Assembly (NCBI GenBank): GCA_050084515.1 | Contig: CM114272.1 | Span: 17,236,001 to 17,300,000, forward strand | Direction of reading: 5' to 3' | Source of the DNA: Blasia pusilla | Lineage: Eukaryota; Marchantiophyta; Marchantiopsida; Blasiales | DNA: 64,000 nucleotides | Shown here: positions 21,188 through 35,035 of the stretch, piece by piece | How the letters are laid out: every line of letters starts with the position of its first letter | Position numbering within the stretch: position 1 is the stretch's first letter | The notes under the pieces: model-generated | What the model saw: the letters and a program-made list of their open reading frames with translations, nothing else | Databases searched by the model: none | Told to the model about the DNA's origin: nothing | Made by a program: the position numbers and the translations under genes

Positions 21188-22330
21188 CTAAGGACAAATG
21201 GTATGCAAAATGATAGAGCGCATTACTTCTGATGTGATATCCCAGCACTCTAGGAATCTCGACAGACCGTTCACCTTCTTGTGGCCTTTCTCAGTAGTCT
21301 TCTTAATTTGTGCATTCCACATGCAATCTTCCAGAATTCTATGCCCAGATAGGTGTATGTAGCCACATGGGGGATCTCTTGTTTGCCCCAATACCACTGT
21401 TGGTCTTGGTCCTCCTCCTTGCCATTGAAAATCATCACACCGCACTTCAGTATATTTGCCTCCATGCCCCACATGTCACACCAGATTTTGGTCAGGGAGA
21501 TCATCTATTGGAGTTTCTCTCCTATTTCCTCGAGGCCACCAAAGTCATCAGCAAACATGAAGGCAGCAACAAAGTTGTTGCCCACCCATATGCCTAGTCC
21601 ACTATCCTCCATTTCTTCCAATAGGGAATTCACAAAAATGTTGAAGAGGGTGGGGGAGAGCGGGCATCCTTGAGCCACTCCTTGCTTGATGTCGAATGTC
21701 CCCCTCTTTTGGCCATTCACCAGAACTATACTCCTTGTGTTCTGGTACATCTTCTCCACCATCCTCCACATTTTCCCTCTCAGCCCTGCCTTCCACAAGC
21801 TATAAAATAGCCCGTCATGCCATACAGTGTCTTATGCCTTCTTGAGGTCCAAGAAGAAGCAATTGGTGGGTTTCCCCTCTTTTTTCCTACCTTGGATAAT
21901 TTGACTAAAGGTGAAGATGTGATCCACGCATCCATGGGCTTGCCGAAAGCTAGCCTAGCCTTCCTTGATGACAAAATTCTCCTCCAGGTACACAAAGATC
22001 CTATTGTTGAGTGTACGGAAAAGGAGCTTCCCGACTACGCTCAATAATGTAATACCCCTGTAGTTTCTAGGGTCTTCTTGCTCACCCTTCTTGAAGAGGT
22101 TCATGATGACACCCACCCGCCATCTTTGTGGGATGACTTATGCCCGCCAGACCAGGTTGAAGAGACTCACTAGAGAACGAGCCATAGCAGCATCGCCATA
22201 CTTCAACAACTCATTCACAAGCTCATCACCATCGTCAGCTTTGTGGTTCACAAGTTCTTTGATCGTTGCTCCCATCTCAGCCAAGGAGAACCAATCATTA
22301 TATGGGTTGACTTGCTTAACCTCATCATCT
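21188..22330 (-). pseudogene. LINE reverse transcriptase
   Basis: Non-LTR retrotransposon reverse transcriptase in several frames. On the minus strand it shows PRNYRGITLLSVVGKLL (about 21990-22060), FFLDLKKAYDTVWHDGLFY (motif A, about 21815-21870), then KQGVAQGCPLSPTLFNIFVN (motif B, about 21620-21680) and FMFADD (motif C, near 21547). The thumb continues with GMEANILKCGVMIFNGKEE and YTYLGIEF at 21271-21504. Two or more frame changes and stops break it. The NYRGITLL signature is unlike the common plant L1 pattern and suggests another LINE clade, which I cannot fix by eye. Confidence 0.8.
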
Positions 22331-23760
22331 AGCTTCTCCTATTGTATCTTAAGAAAATCCTCCACCACCCTCTCAAAGTTCTGCTCTGCAAGGGATGTCC
22401 GAGCGGGCTTCCTGCCTAACTCCTTGTAATGGTCTTCCAACACATGTCGGATCTGTTTAGCCATGGTCACCATTCCACCATCTTTTCTCTTCAAGTCCCT
22501 CACGTCGTTTTTATCCCTGGCCTTGCTCAATTTCTGCACTTCCATCCTGAACTTTTTCTGATTCTCAGTGAAATATTTCTCAATGATGGATGAGTATGTC
22601 GCTTGGTTCAATTTCTTCTTGTGCATGCACACAAGAAGACGGGTTTCCTTGCGTAGGGCCACAAACTCTGCCCACAAGGATGCATTGTCCCTCGCTTTGG
22701 CACTTGTTACATATGCTTCCATTCGTTTGGCAATTGCTGCCTTAAGTTCCAAGGACCAACATTTGAAGGCTCTACTGCATATTATCAAATTCTTGCCGAC
22801 AGCAATCTCGGTGGCATCTTTCACTCCACACTCCCACTATGCCAGCACCATGTCCACAGTTGTTCTTGCAAACCCAAAGGTCTTGAGGGTAGATTCAATG
22901 AAAGTGTCAAATACCAAGAGATTTTCTTCCAGCTTTCCAATATACACCTTCTTGTTGCCCTCATCTTGGAACTCCTCTATCCTCCATTTCTTGATCACTC
23001 TCTTCACTGGTTTGGTCGAGCATTTTAGCCTTTGTTGCAACTCTGTCCAAACCAATGAATGATCTGATCATCTAATGTCTATCGCATCCACTGTGATCTT
23101 CCCACTGCGTGTGTAGAGTTCCTCATCCACAACTATGTAGTCCACAATGGAGCTTTCATTCTCCTTGAAGTTGACCCTAGTCCAAGTCAAGGAACCCTCC
23201 TTATGCCTATTATTCAGTGCCATTAGTTGAAGTTCCCTCAACATCGTGATCACTCGTGTGCCATTGCCATTCACTCTCACATCTCCAAACGTCGCGATGT
23301 CCGCTTAGGGATCAGTGCCTTGCCCCACCCAACTATCGAAGTCTCCTAGCAAGACTATGTTCCCCTTTTTCCGGAACCCAAGGCAATCAGTTTTCACACT
23401 ATCAAATGATGCTCTTATTACACCAGCAGATTAATTGTTTGTAGGCATGTAAATACACCCAATATACATGTCTTGTGAGTTGCACTCTGCTCGGAATTTG
23501 ACCCATACGCTGTGTTCATACTCGAGCCCTGTGCTGATGATCTCACACCTGTCCACCATGAAGTCTCTGACGAAGAACCCGACACCCTTCATGCCTCTGT
23601 TGTTATCCGCCTTGGTGTTGCACATCTTTCCAAACCATGCATAGTGTGGTACATGGGGTATCTCCATTAACTTGGTTTCCCGAGTTTCCTGACCACCGCA
23701 TATATGTATTTGATTTTTCAGCAAAAATTCAGCAACCTCTAGTTGCTTCATTGCATGAGT
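22331..23760 (-). pseudogene. LINE AP-type endonuclease and linker
   Basis: The endonuclease nicks target DNA to prime reverse transcription. The N-terminal part (23431-23751) has ICGGQETRETKLMEIP, with the catalytic Glu. Further on come LLGDFDSWVGQG (near 23330; the Asn of the usual GDFN is Asp), SIVDYIVVDEE and SDHSLVW (about 23050-23120), the latter holding the catalytic His after a stop codon. The linker to RT (22339-23055) is rich in Lys and Glu and includes SKARDKNDVRDLKRKDGGM. Frame changes and stops show that it is inactive. The element runs leftwards from about 24300. Confidence 0.75.
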
Positions 23761-26689
<2,929 letters not shown>

Positions 26690-28320
26690 GAGGAAGGAGT
26701 TTACACACTTGCTGATTTTACTTTACGACATTGGACCAAATCAACCCCCACTAGGAACCTTTCATTATAACCATTTCCAATGGTATGATAATACCTATAA
26801 GAGGTGCTTTTCCTTGCATTCTGACTTACAACCAGATAGAGAATTTGAGAGGGTGCTATCATATGTAGGTCAACAACATCCAATAGTGACTTGTTGGGCT
26901 TGTGGTAGGACCTATCATTAGCAAAATTGCACTTGCTAAGGGAATGGATGTGCGTTTCCAACCTCTGGACCACATCAACCCCCACTAGGAACCTTTCATT
27001 ATGACAATTTGCAATGGTATGATCATACCCATAAGAGGTTCTTTTCCTTGCATTATGACTTACAACCAGATAGGGAACTTGAGAGGGTACCAGAGAGAGG
27101 TAGAGGATTAAGTGCAACCAAAGGGTATGGATTAGAAGGACTAACCTATCGTCCATGGGGGGGGAGGTTGTTAGACTTGCTTATGGAGGTGGGCGAGGCC
27201 TACCACCCAGATGAGTTCAGGGAGATCCCACTTGGGAGGCTAGCATGGTTGCCTAGATTGCAACAAGGGCATTGAGGTTACTAGATGTCAGATCAATAAC
27301 CTCAACCTCTTATGGAGCAGATAGGGATGTAAAGGATCTCGGATTGATGCAAAGGGTTGTACACATGGAGGCAACTTCTGTGATCACACATGGGGCATGA
27401 GAGATCTTGATCCATAGAGACCCAAATCCACCACCTAAAGTAGACTCTTTCTATTATTCAGATTTTCCAGGGTGATGAGAACACTTTCCATAGGTCTTGA
27501 TTAGAGTTCTCGAAGGATAGATGGGGGTTTTGGAGTGTGGGCACCACAACTAAATGGTAGAATGAGTGTGATATTGCTTATTGCTCAAGAGGAGCCAATT
27601 CCAAGTTTAATGTTGGGGGCGGCCATAATAGTATCCCACGCAACATTATTTTTTGCATCCGATGTTGTAGCGTTAAAAGGTATACCTATCGGTGTATTCT
27701 TGTTGGACGCGGTCATGTGTGAGCGTGGAGGTGATGTTTCTTCCTCATTGTTAGAGGTCAATGTAGAGGAGTTGGTGGGTGTCCACTCAAGGATTCCACC
27801 ATTGGTTAATGGTAGGTTGCAATTGCTAGACTCACGGAGTTGCCATCTAGACCCACCATAGAGCACACCATGGTTTCAATCAGAGTGGAATTTTTGGAAA
27901 ATCAAGAGGACATCTTCCACTTGATTAGTGTAGGAGATAGATTTTATTACTCGCAGTAAGTCTCGTTGGATTCAAGGGCATAACCTTTGATGTTGGGGAA
28001 GGCAACTTTTAGGGATTGGGGCCTAACTCGAGCAATGTCCATTCGTATTTAGATATCATTGGGAGGAGCTAACATGACCCAATTCATCACCCAAGAAGTG
28101 ATTACAATGAGGTTCAAGCTAGAGAATTTGATCAATAAGTCTATGTTGCACGCCAAGGCGATAGTGACCAATGCCAAGTCCCACAACATCTTGGTTGGTG
28201 AAGCATATTATACCCGATGGGATTTTCCCTTGATTATTGGGCGGAACCAGCCTCTTATAGACCAAGATGGCATTCCAATAATGGACTCATTAGCTCATTG
28301 TCAATTGGTGGTATGATTGA
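26690..28320 (+). pseudogene. Gag-protease fragment of copy E (methyltransferase family)
   Basis: This plus-strand fragment matches the Gag C-terminus, protease and linker of copies A and B. Near 26895 there is CWACGRTYH, the start of a zinc knuckle, and nearby YKRCFSLHSDLQPDREFERV, equivalent to A's ERCFDLHPEFRSGRG. At about 27950-28010 the protease motif survives as LDSRA...PLMLGKA, with Gly changed to Arg. At 28100-28230 comes AIVTNAKSHNILVGEAYY, equivalent to the YDVLVG block. The fragment ends before any methyltransferase sequence. A 234-bp stretch is duplicated in tandem (starts near 26741 and 26975). It is the most decayed member next to D. Confidence 0.65.
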
Positions 28321-28600
28321 GGAACAACTAGGAGAGATGTAGAGAACTTTCTAACGCATCCAAAATCGCTCAATTTTGACTTTCTGAGCTCTTGCAATAT
28401 CAATTTCACTGTAGGAAAGTGCAATTAGTGAAGAAAAGTTGTGCAGTTTGCTCTCTACAAGCCAATTTTGACTAGTTCTTTCATACAATTGATCAATTTT
28501 GGCAAATTTTAGGTCAATTTTTGTGTTGGAGTGGTCTATGTTTCAACTAGAGTAATGGAGAGCCTAAACTTATATTTTTGTGAATAAAATCGTTCGTCAT
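28321..28600. other. Short unassigned junction, possible copia leader
   Basis: Joins copy E to a copia Gag. It is AT-rich without open frames, and may include the end of the copia LTR or leader, but neither a primer-binding site nor an LTR end is clear. Confidence 0.3.
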
Positions 28601-29710
28601 GGAGTATTCCTCAACAACAATCATAGGCGAGAAGCTAGATAAGAACAATTACAATGTTTGGAAGTTTCATTTGAAAAAATTTCTCATGGGTCAAGAACTA
28701 TGGGAGCTTGTTATAGGTGATGAGACTAAGCCAGAAGGTAACTCAACAGACTTGAATGTTTGCGCTTAAAACAAACGCGCAAGGCAAGGAGTCCACTATA
28801 TTTCAATAACGATCACTTTGCCTATGATGTTACACATTCAAAATATTGATATTGTGAAGGAGGCCTGGGATGCATTCGAAAAGCTCTTCCAAAAATCTAC
28901 AAAGAGCAGAAAGCTTTAATTGAAATAATAATTGAACGAAGTGAGGAATGGATCGGAGAGCATCAATGACTATGTTTTGAATATCAGATATATTATTATT
29001 CAATTGAATATCATTGGAGTGACAATAGAAGATGATGATCTGATTTTGTTCACTTTTCAAGGCCTTCCAAAGGATTACAAGTCCTTTGAGACCTCTATCT
29101 CTGTGAGAGAGAAATATCTGACCTTTTAATAGTTAGTCTCAATGTTAATAAGTGAAGAGATGCGCCTAGTAGGCAGCGGTAGCTCGTCTAGGCTGTAAGA
29201 GAGTGCACTATTTGCAGATAATGGATCAAACAGAGGCAAGGGTTGTGGTAGAAGCACCTTTGGTCGTGGTGGATATCAAGCATATGGAGGAAGAGGCATT
29301 TAATATAATTTTACTCAATCAACTACGAATCAATACCAAACACAATCATAAGCTCGTGATGGTGGAAACCCTTGGGGTCAAGGTGAATAGAAGAGGGTCC
29401 CTCGATCTTGTAATTACTGTGGGATAAAGGGTCACTAAGCAAAGTTTTGCTTCAAGAAGAAGGCAGAAATAGTAGAATAGGAGCCTTACATCAAAAAAAC
29501 TATGTGGAGCAACAACACCAAGGACAATATAAAGAACAACAATATTTACAAATTGATCATCTCTTAGTGATGACTCATCATATGGGAGCAATGGTCAAGA
29601 AAAACTTGAAAGAAGATTGGTACATCGAGTGTGGTGCATCAAATCACATGACTTCATAAGCTAAATGGTTCCGTAATATGGAGCCAGTAAACAATTCTAC
29701 AATGGTGCTC
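28601..29710 (+). pseudogene. Ty1/copia Gag and protease start (element I)
   Basis: The frame starts at MEYSSTTIIGEKLDKNNY and continues with NVWKFHLKKFLMGQELWELV, typical of copia Gag. SESINDYVLNIRYIIIQLN and FTFQGLPKDYKSFETSI (28932-29129) follow. A zinc knuckle survives at about 29410 as CNYCGIKGH, stop, AKFCFKK, so one codon inside the knuckle is now a stop. At about 29620 the protease motif reads WYIECGASNHMT, where the usual Asp-Ser-Gly is Glu-Cys-Gly, so the catalytic Asp is lost. The element is cut at 29711 by an LTR fragment. Confidence 0.75.
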
Positions 29711-30222
29711 TAAAATATACAACTCATGGAAAAAGGTACTCTTTTAATGCAAAGTACTAAGTTCATTCCCAAGAGATCACAGTTTCTTGAGTTAAGAGAG
29801 GTTTTCTAAGAAAAATAAAAATAAACTCCTTCTTCACTAAGCACTTCACTAATTTCGATAACTAAGTCTTCACTAGTACAAAAGAACAAAATTGCTTTCT
29901 TGGAAAAGACTCTTCTCAAGTGCAGACAAAGACTCTTGCAAATCTTGAATAACAAAGCTCCAAGACCTCAAAGAGACCTCAAGAATGGCAGCTCACCCTA
30001 CTTTCACAATTGAATTTGTCATGGCAGGTTACTCATTGTCTAACAACTTTCCTACCCTCTTCTTGATTATCTTCTGGAATTCCGAAATCAAAAGACTCAA
30101 CTCTCATCCATACTACAGCCCAATAAGATTTATATTCAACTCCGCATATCAGAAAGAATAAGAGAAGACACTTCTACTACATCGAAGAGTGGAAAGAACT
30201 ATAAACTATTGCAAGCTTCAGC
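29711..30222 (-). repeat. LTR fragment, same family as the solo LTR at 31937
   Basis: About 510 bp matching the left third of the LTR at 31937-33428, in the same orientation. Shared stretches include AATAAACTCCTTCTTCACTAA, CCTCAAGAATGGC and GTCATGGCAGGTTA. It ends abruptly inside the LTR at the junction with the RT remnant of element F. Confidence 0.7.
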
Positions 30223-30650
30223 TTCCGGTAGTCTTGACAAACCCTAATCTTTCCCGACTGCTTCTTTGGTACAATGACAATAGGGGACATCCATTCACTA
30301 CTCAACAAGGATATATGACTTCGGCTTTCAACCGCTGGTCTTTCAGTATCCCAAGTATTCTTTAACCATTAAAGAATACTTGGGATACTGACGCATTCTT
30401 ATAGGGACTGTCCTGGGTTTAAGATCAATCCTATGTTCATCATACTTGGCTAGCACTCCCTTCATTTCATTCATTTCATCCATTTTATAAGCAAACACGT
30501 CAAGGTACTCTGCAAGTAAGGTCTTATATTGTGAAAGCTAAGAAGTAGATAAATCTTTGGATAGACGCAAAGCGTTTGTGTCGGTGATAGAGACTTCTTG
30601 GTAGTCTTTTTCCTACACCATCTTCTCAGTAAATTGATACGTAGTGAAGT
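30223..30650 (-). pseudogene. Reverse transcriptase start of gypsy element F
   Basis: Minus-strand RT fingers of a conventional Ty3/gypsy element: EYLDVFAYKMDEM-like acidic lead-in, KYDEHRIDLKP, then WMSPIVIVPKKQSGKIRVCQ and DYRKL at about 30225-30300. The sequence is broken in the middle by a perfect inverted repeat (30344-30390) that replaced part of the gene. It ends at 30222 where an LTR fragment begins, so palm, thumb, RNase H and integrase are missing. Confidence 0.7.
30344..30390. repeat. Perfect inverted repeat with 22-bp arms
   Basis: The arms CAGTATCCCAAGTATTCTTTA(A) and their exact reverse complement are separated by CCA. The right arm, read on the minus strand, gives the expected RT residues QYPKYSL. 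The left arm is an inverted duplicate of it. This is the signature of a template-switch (snap-back) event during DNA synthesis or repair. Confidence 0.95.
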
Positions 30651-31488
30651 CCCCGTCTTTCCTTGGAGAAGAGCTCGGCTGAGGAAGATAGATGAGGAGT
30701 TCTTAGATGAGATAGATGAGGAGTTCAGATATATACCTCTGCTCTAGGTGTAAGAACTCCTCATCTATCTCATAATATTCCAGATAGCACACATAGGACG
30801 AGGACTCTATGTCGGCTACCAAGCCTTGATCCGTAGTGTACCCCTCATCTATGGCAGGTGTCTCACCTTGCGAAGGCCGAGACTTCCAAGACAACTCCAC
30901 CAGCTTCTTTGGAGTACTGTATGGTGCTTGGAAGGTTAATCATTGTCTCTTCCAATCCGTGTTGACTTGCACCCCATAAAGCCAAGGTCTTCCGATCAGC
31001 AGGGGATAACCTGTGATAGTCAATGGCTGAAGGACGAGGTAGTCCAATAAGAATAGCACTCCTCCTATCATGGTGGGGATCTCGGTAAGTTGCCCCAATA
31101 GTCGCTTTCAAGATTTGGCGGCAAAGCGCAAGTACTTATCTGTGGGCTCATACTTAGTATAACCCAAAGCATGAGCAGTTTGGTCTGTCATTATGTTGAT
31201 CCCACTGTCGGAATCAATAGGGACCTTCTTAATAGTATGCCCCTCAATTTCCACTTCCACCTCCGGGGTTCCAAGGTCTTCAACTTCTATGCAGAACATA
31301 TCCACCATTGGGAGCTTCTTGGCTTCTATCTTCTTCTTGCGTCCCACTTTCCACTGATGTAGAATCTTCCCTTTAATGGGATTATCCATCAGTAGTTGCA
31401 ACAGGGAGATATTTGCTGGACTAGCTTCTAAATCCTTCAGCAAATCATAGGCCTCCATCACCAAGAGAGAAGCAACCGAGATCTTCAC
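30651..31488 (-). pseudogene. Aspartic protease region of gypsy element F
   Basis: A minus-strand open frame of 126 codons (31108-31488) contains a retropepsin domain of the usual gypsy type. It has EVEVEIEGHTIKKVPIDSDSG, where Asp-Ser-Gly is preceded by the hydrophobic strand, then INIMTDQTAHALGY and YLRFAAKS. The next frame (30703-31111) continues with a GLPRPSAIDYHRLS segment and an acidic stretch before RT. A stop lies between the frames. This family differs from the methyltransferase-bearing family: the spacer between protease and RT is short and contains no methyltransferase. Confidence 0.7.
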
Positions 31489-31936
31489 CCTTGGTTCTTC
31501 TTGCTAGGTCGAGGATTCTTTAGGTAAGGCTCTACTTGTTTGCTCCTCATGGACTTGGGTGCTAACCTGAGGACTCTTCATCAATCTTCATCTAAGGTCC
31601 CTCTTCCTTAATGAACCCCTTCTTGATCTCCTTTGGTGACGTGACATCTTCTACTCTTACTAAGTGCACATTAACCTCATTTTTGGCTCTGCCAGTGCGG
31701 GTGGAGTAGTTAAATATTTGACCAAGAGCCTTGGAACTTGAGGCTCTGGGCATTCCACTATAGTGTGTCCTCCCTTCTTACAATTTCCACATAGGGGGTT
31801 CAACCCAACTCGTCTCTTTGGATTTGGACAATTATTTGCCCAATGATCAAATGGCCCGTAGTTATAGCAACAATTCCTTTTGATAGGTGGGGTGAACGCG
31901 GTTGGTCCCATAATCTGTCTTAGGGGCCTCAACTCT
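31489..31936 (-). pseudogene. Zinc-knuckle end of Gag, gypsy element F (left of solo LTR)
   Basis: Contains PTAFTPPIKRNCCYNYGPFD followed by HWANNCP, a CCHC knuckle whose second Cys is now Tyr, and then an intact second knuckle CGNCKKGGHTIVEC. The reading frame upstream of these is interrupted at 31937 by the solo LTR. If the LTR and one target-site copy are skipped, the frame joins the Gag part on the other side without a shift, through a VPPEYGELRPLRQ junction. Confidence 0.7.
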
Positions 31937-33428
31937 TGTAATGTACAACTCTAGGAAAAAATACCTCTTTCTATCACAAAGTATTAAGTTTGTTCCCAAG
32001 AGACCACTATTTCCTGAGAAGAGAGGTTTTATAAAGAATATCAAGAATAAACTCCTTCTTCACTAAAATGCTTCACTACCTATAACGGCACTATCTTACA
32101 AGTACCAAAGAATAAAAGGTTTTTCTTCTCTCTTTGAAAAAACTCTTCTCAAATGCACTCAAAAACTCTTATGAATCTTGAATAATAAAGCTCCAAGAAG
32201 ACCTCAAAGAGACCACAAGAATGGCGGCTCACCCTACTTTCAAAACTAAATCTGTCATGGCAGGTTATTCATTGTCTAACAGCTTTCCTATGCTTCTTCC
32301 TGATTATCTTCTAGAATTCTGAAACTACAAGACTCAACTATCATCTCTACTGCAACCCAGTAGGATCCATATTCAATTCTCCACATCAGAAAGAATGAGA
32401 GAAGACTCTTATTTTGCATCAAAGAGTGGACAGAATTAGAAAAGTATTACAAGCTTCAGAAAGTAAAAGATTCTTCAGCTTGGATGATTCCTCAACAAAA
32501 CTTCTTACACTCTCACCAAGACTGCTGAGAAAACTCAAGATACACAGAACAATATTGAGGAATTCAAGATATAAGGGAATGATCCCTTGTTCTTCTAATT
32601 TACTCTTTAAATAGCCTTTTACAACTCTGATTGATCTTCCTATTCTAATCTAGATTTCTAACTGCTACTCCAACCTACTCTATTCAAATTCTCCAACCCT
32701 CCATCTTCCTAAGTCGGTTGGTTTCCTTGGCGATTCATTTCCGCTCCCTCTAAATTGTTGCGTCGCTCCAATTTCCGGCTTCCGAAACTGCCGCGACGGT
32801 TCAGTCTTCACAGTCTTTGCAATCTTCGCTTTGCAGTCCTACCTTTGCGGTCTTATCTTCGCACAAAGACTCTTATCCTTCTGCCACTAGGAAGAGTCCT
32901 CCTTTCTACTTTCTTTCACACTGCTCCCTTCAAAACATTTCCTATCTTTCTATCCCTATTCTTAATACACTTTTTCGCTTCCTAAAGACTCTTTGACTTC
33001 TTGTGCTTCTTCCTCTTCCTTCTTAGAGTTCTTAGTCTTTGCTCTTGGGTCTTCACTCTTCATTCTTTGAACCCAATCTTTGCACAAAGACTACTTTGAG
33101 TCTTCTTTACAAAGAAGCTTTCCCCAATCTTCGTTGATAGTCTTCACTACTGTTCTTACTACGGTCTTTCCTTACGAAGCACCCAGCTTCTTCTTCTAAC
33201 TTCTTTTCCACTCTTTTCCCTCTTTTACAAAATTCTCACTCTTCCAAGACACTCCTTAATCTATTAACATCTCTTGAGCTCTCATCAGAGTTTTGTCAGT
33301 CACTCTTCACACAATTTCAGTAAAGTAAGGCTCTTTACTTCCGGTATTGAGTCTTTAATCCTTGCTCAAGGAAGACTTCTGTACAAAACTTGATCTTTCT
33401 GTCAAAATTTCAAAACATGGGCACTACA
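31937..33428 (-). mobile_element. Solo LTR (1,492 bp) inserted in Gag of element F
   Basis: On the minus strand it starts TGTAGTGCCCATG and ends TTGTACATTACA, so it has TG...CA ends. The flanking five bases are ACTCT on the left and TCTCT on the right, a target-site duplication with one mismatch. The host frame continues correctly across it, which confirms both boundaries. Related LTR fragments lie at 29711-30222, 34865-35035 and (opposite orientation) 53014-53893. A related but distinct LTR lies at 55921-57099. No internal retrotransposon sequence remains, so it arose by LTR-LTR recombination. Confidence 0.85.
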
Positions 33429-34760
33429 TCTCTCCATACTCAGGTGGTACATATTGGGGAATCCAACTTTGAGGAGTACTAGTCCCTGGAATTGCATAGA
33501 CTGCATAGCATCCCTCCCATTGATCTGCTTGATACCATCCCTCCTCCATAGATGGGTCTTCTCGTTCCCAATGTAAATCTTGTTGAAGCAGGCACTCAAG
33601 CACTGTATGCCCTTAAGTCCCACAAGAACTATACAACATGTTAGGCCACATAAGTCTTGGTCTTCTTCTAGGATCCTTCTAGGCCACCAAGTGTACCTTC
33701 AATTCAGCCATTTGCCTCGTAAATTCACTAATGGCGGACTTCTCCCCATCCTTCTTGGTCTTGCAGGAAGGACTTACAGACTTGCAGCTCTCTGTCTTCA
33801 TGCTCTTGTCCTTATCCCCTTTCCCTAAGGACAAATATCGATTTGGGCGTCTTACCCTCTTCTTGCTTTTGGCCTTGGAGTCTTCCTCAGACTCTGAGTC
33901 TTCGCTAGTAATGCCTAACAAGGTATTCGAAGATTTGGTTGAAGATAAAGACTCCTCTATTGAAGAGCTTGTCCACTTCCTTTGATTTCTCTTCTTCCAC
34001 GTCCTCTTAGACTTTTTCGAGGCCTCGTAGGCTTTTGCAGAGGCGATGAGAGTTTCGAAGGAGTTTTTATGACCTCTGCCACAATAGCAATCCATCTCCT
34101 TGGATAGACCAAACACATACCAATCCACCAGCTATGACATAGTGGTGTGCTCTAGCTTGCTGACCAAGCTGCAAAATCTTTGAGTATACTCCCTCAAAGT
34201 CTCGCTCTTCCTCCTCTTGAGATCACAAAATTTTGTAAGTAGGCGGTCGTCAATTCCAGGTTCCGAAACTCATGAAGGAATGCCTTAAGCAAGGATTTTC
34301 AAGTCTCCAGGTGTTATGCTTCTATCCCCTTATACCACTAACTGGCATGCTTCCTTAAGAGTCTAGGAAAGACTCTAAGAAGATCTTCCTCCGATCCTTC
34401 TCCATTCGCTTTTGCTACATGGATAAACTCCAGAATAAAATCATCCGCATCATCCCGCTTGCTTCCAGCAAAGGTGGGATACCTCGGCAGCAACTTGCGT
34501 GATTGTGCCGTCAGTGCTTTGTTGTCTTCGCTAATGAGAGGACTTCCGTCACCTCATGGGGAAGGCAAATCCCCTGTGGTACTGTTATCCTTCTCTCTAT
34601 CCGAGTTGTTGTGGTCAGACCGATCCCACTCTCTTCTGGGTCTATCTTTGCTGGTGAATCAGAAGGTGTAGGAGACTTCCTCCTTTCTTCTCTTCGCCCA
34701 TAAGGCTTTGGACAAAGCCTTGCCAAGCGCCTCACCCAACATGCAAGGCTCCACTCCATG
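33429..34760 (-). pseudogene. Gag of gypsy element F (right of solo LTR)
   Basis: Minus-strand frames include KTESCKSVSPSCKTKKDGEK, a long Ser/Lys-rich hinge and FETLIASAKAYEASKKSKR (33679-34128), as in the hinge between capsid-like and zinc-knuckle parts of plant gypsy Gag. Further upstream (34511-34759) come RRKEESPTPSDSPAKIDPEE-like acidic sequence and a Thr/Arg segment. Around 34150-34340, frame-shifted remnants of the capsid region are readable, with a DFILEFIHVAKANGEG-like segment at 34390-34450. Nothing is intact. Confidence 0.55.
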
Positions 34761-34864
34761 GGTATGAAGACTCTTTGGATAATTGCTTATTTCCACGGTA
34801 CCCTCTGCACAGGATAATCTTCTACCACTAGTACCCGTCTTACACCAAGTGGGGGTCCGGCAAC

Positions 34865-35035
34865 TTGTTCCAAGTTACTCACTGTCTAACAGCTTTCCTA
34901 TGCTCTTCTTGATTAGCTTCTGGAATTGTAAAATCAAAAGACTCAACTCTCATCCATACTGCAGCCCAATAAGATTTACATTCAACTTCGCACATCAAAA
35001 AGAATGAGAGAAGACACTTCTACTACATCGAATCA
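34865..35035 (-). repeat. Short LTR fragment of the 31937 family
   Basis: About 170 bp matching the same LTR segment as 30020-30175 and 32265-32410 (GACTCAACTCTCATCCATACT). It closes the element-F region on its right side. Confidence 0.65.
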
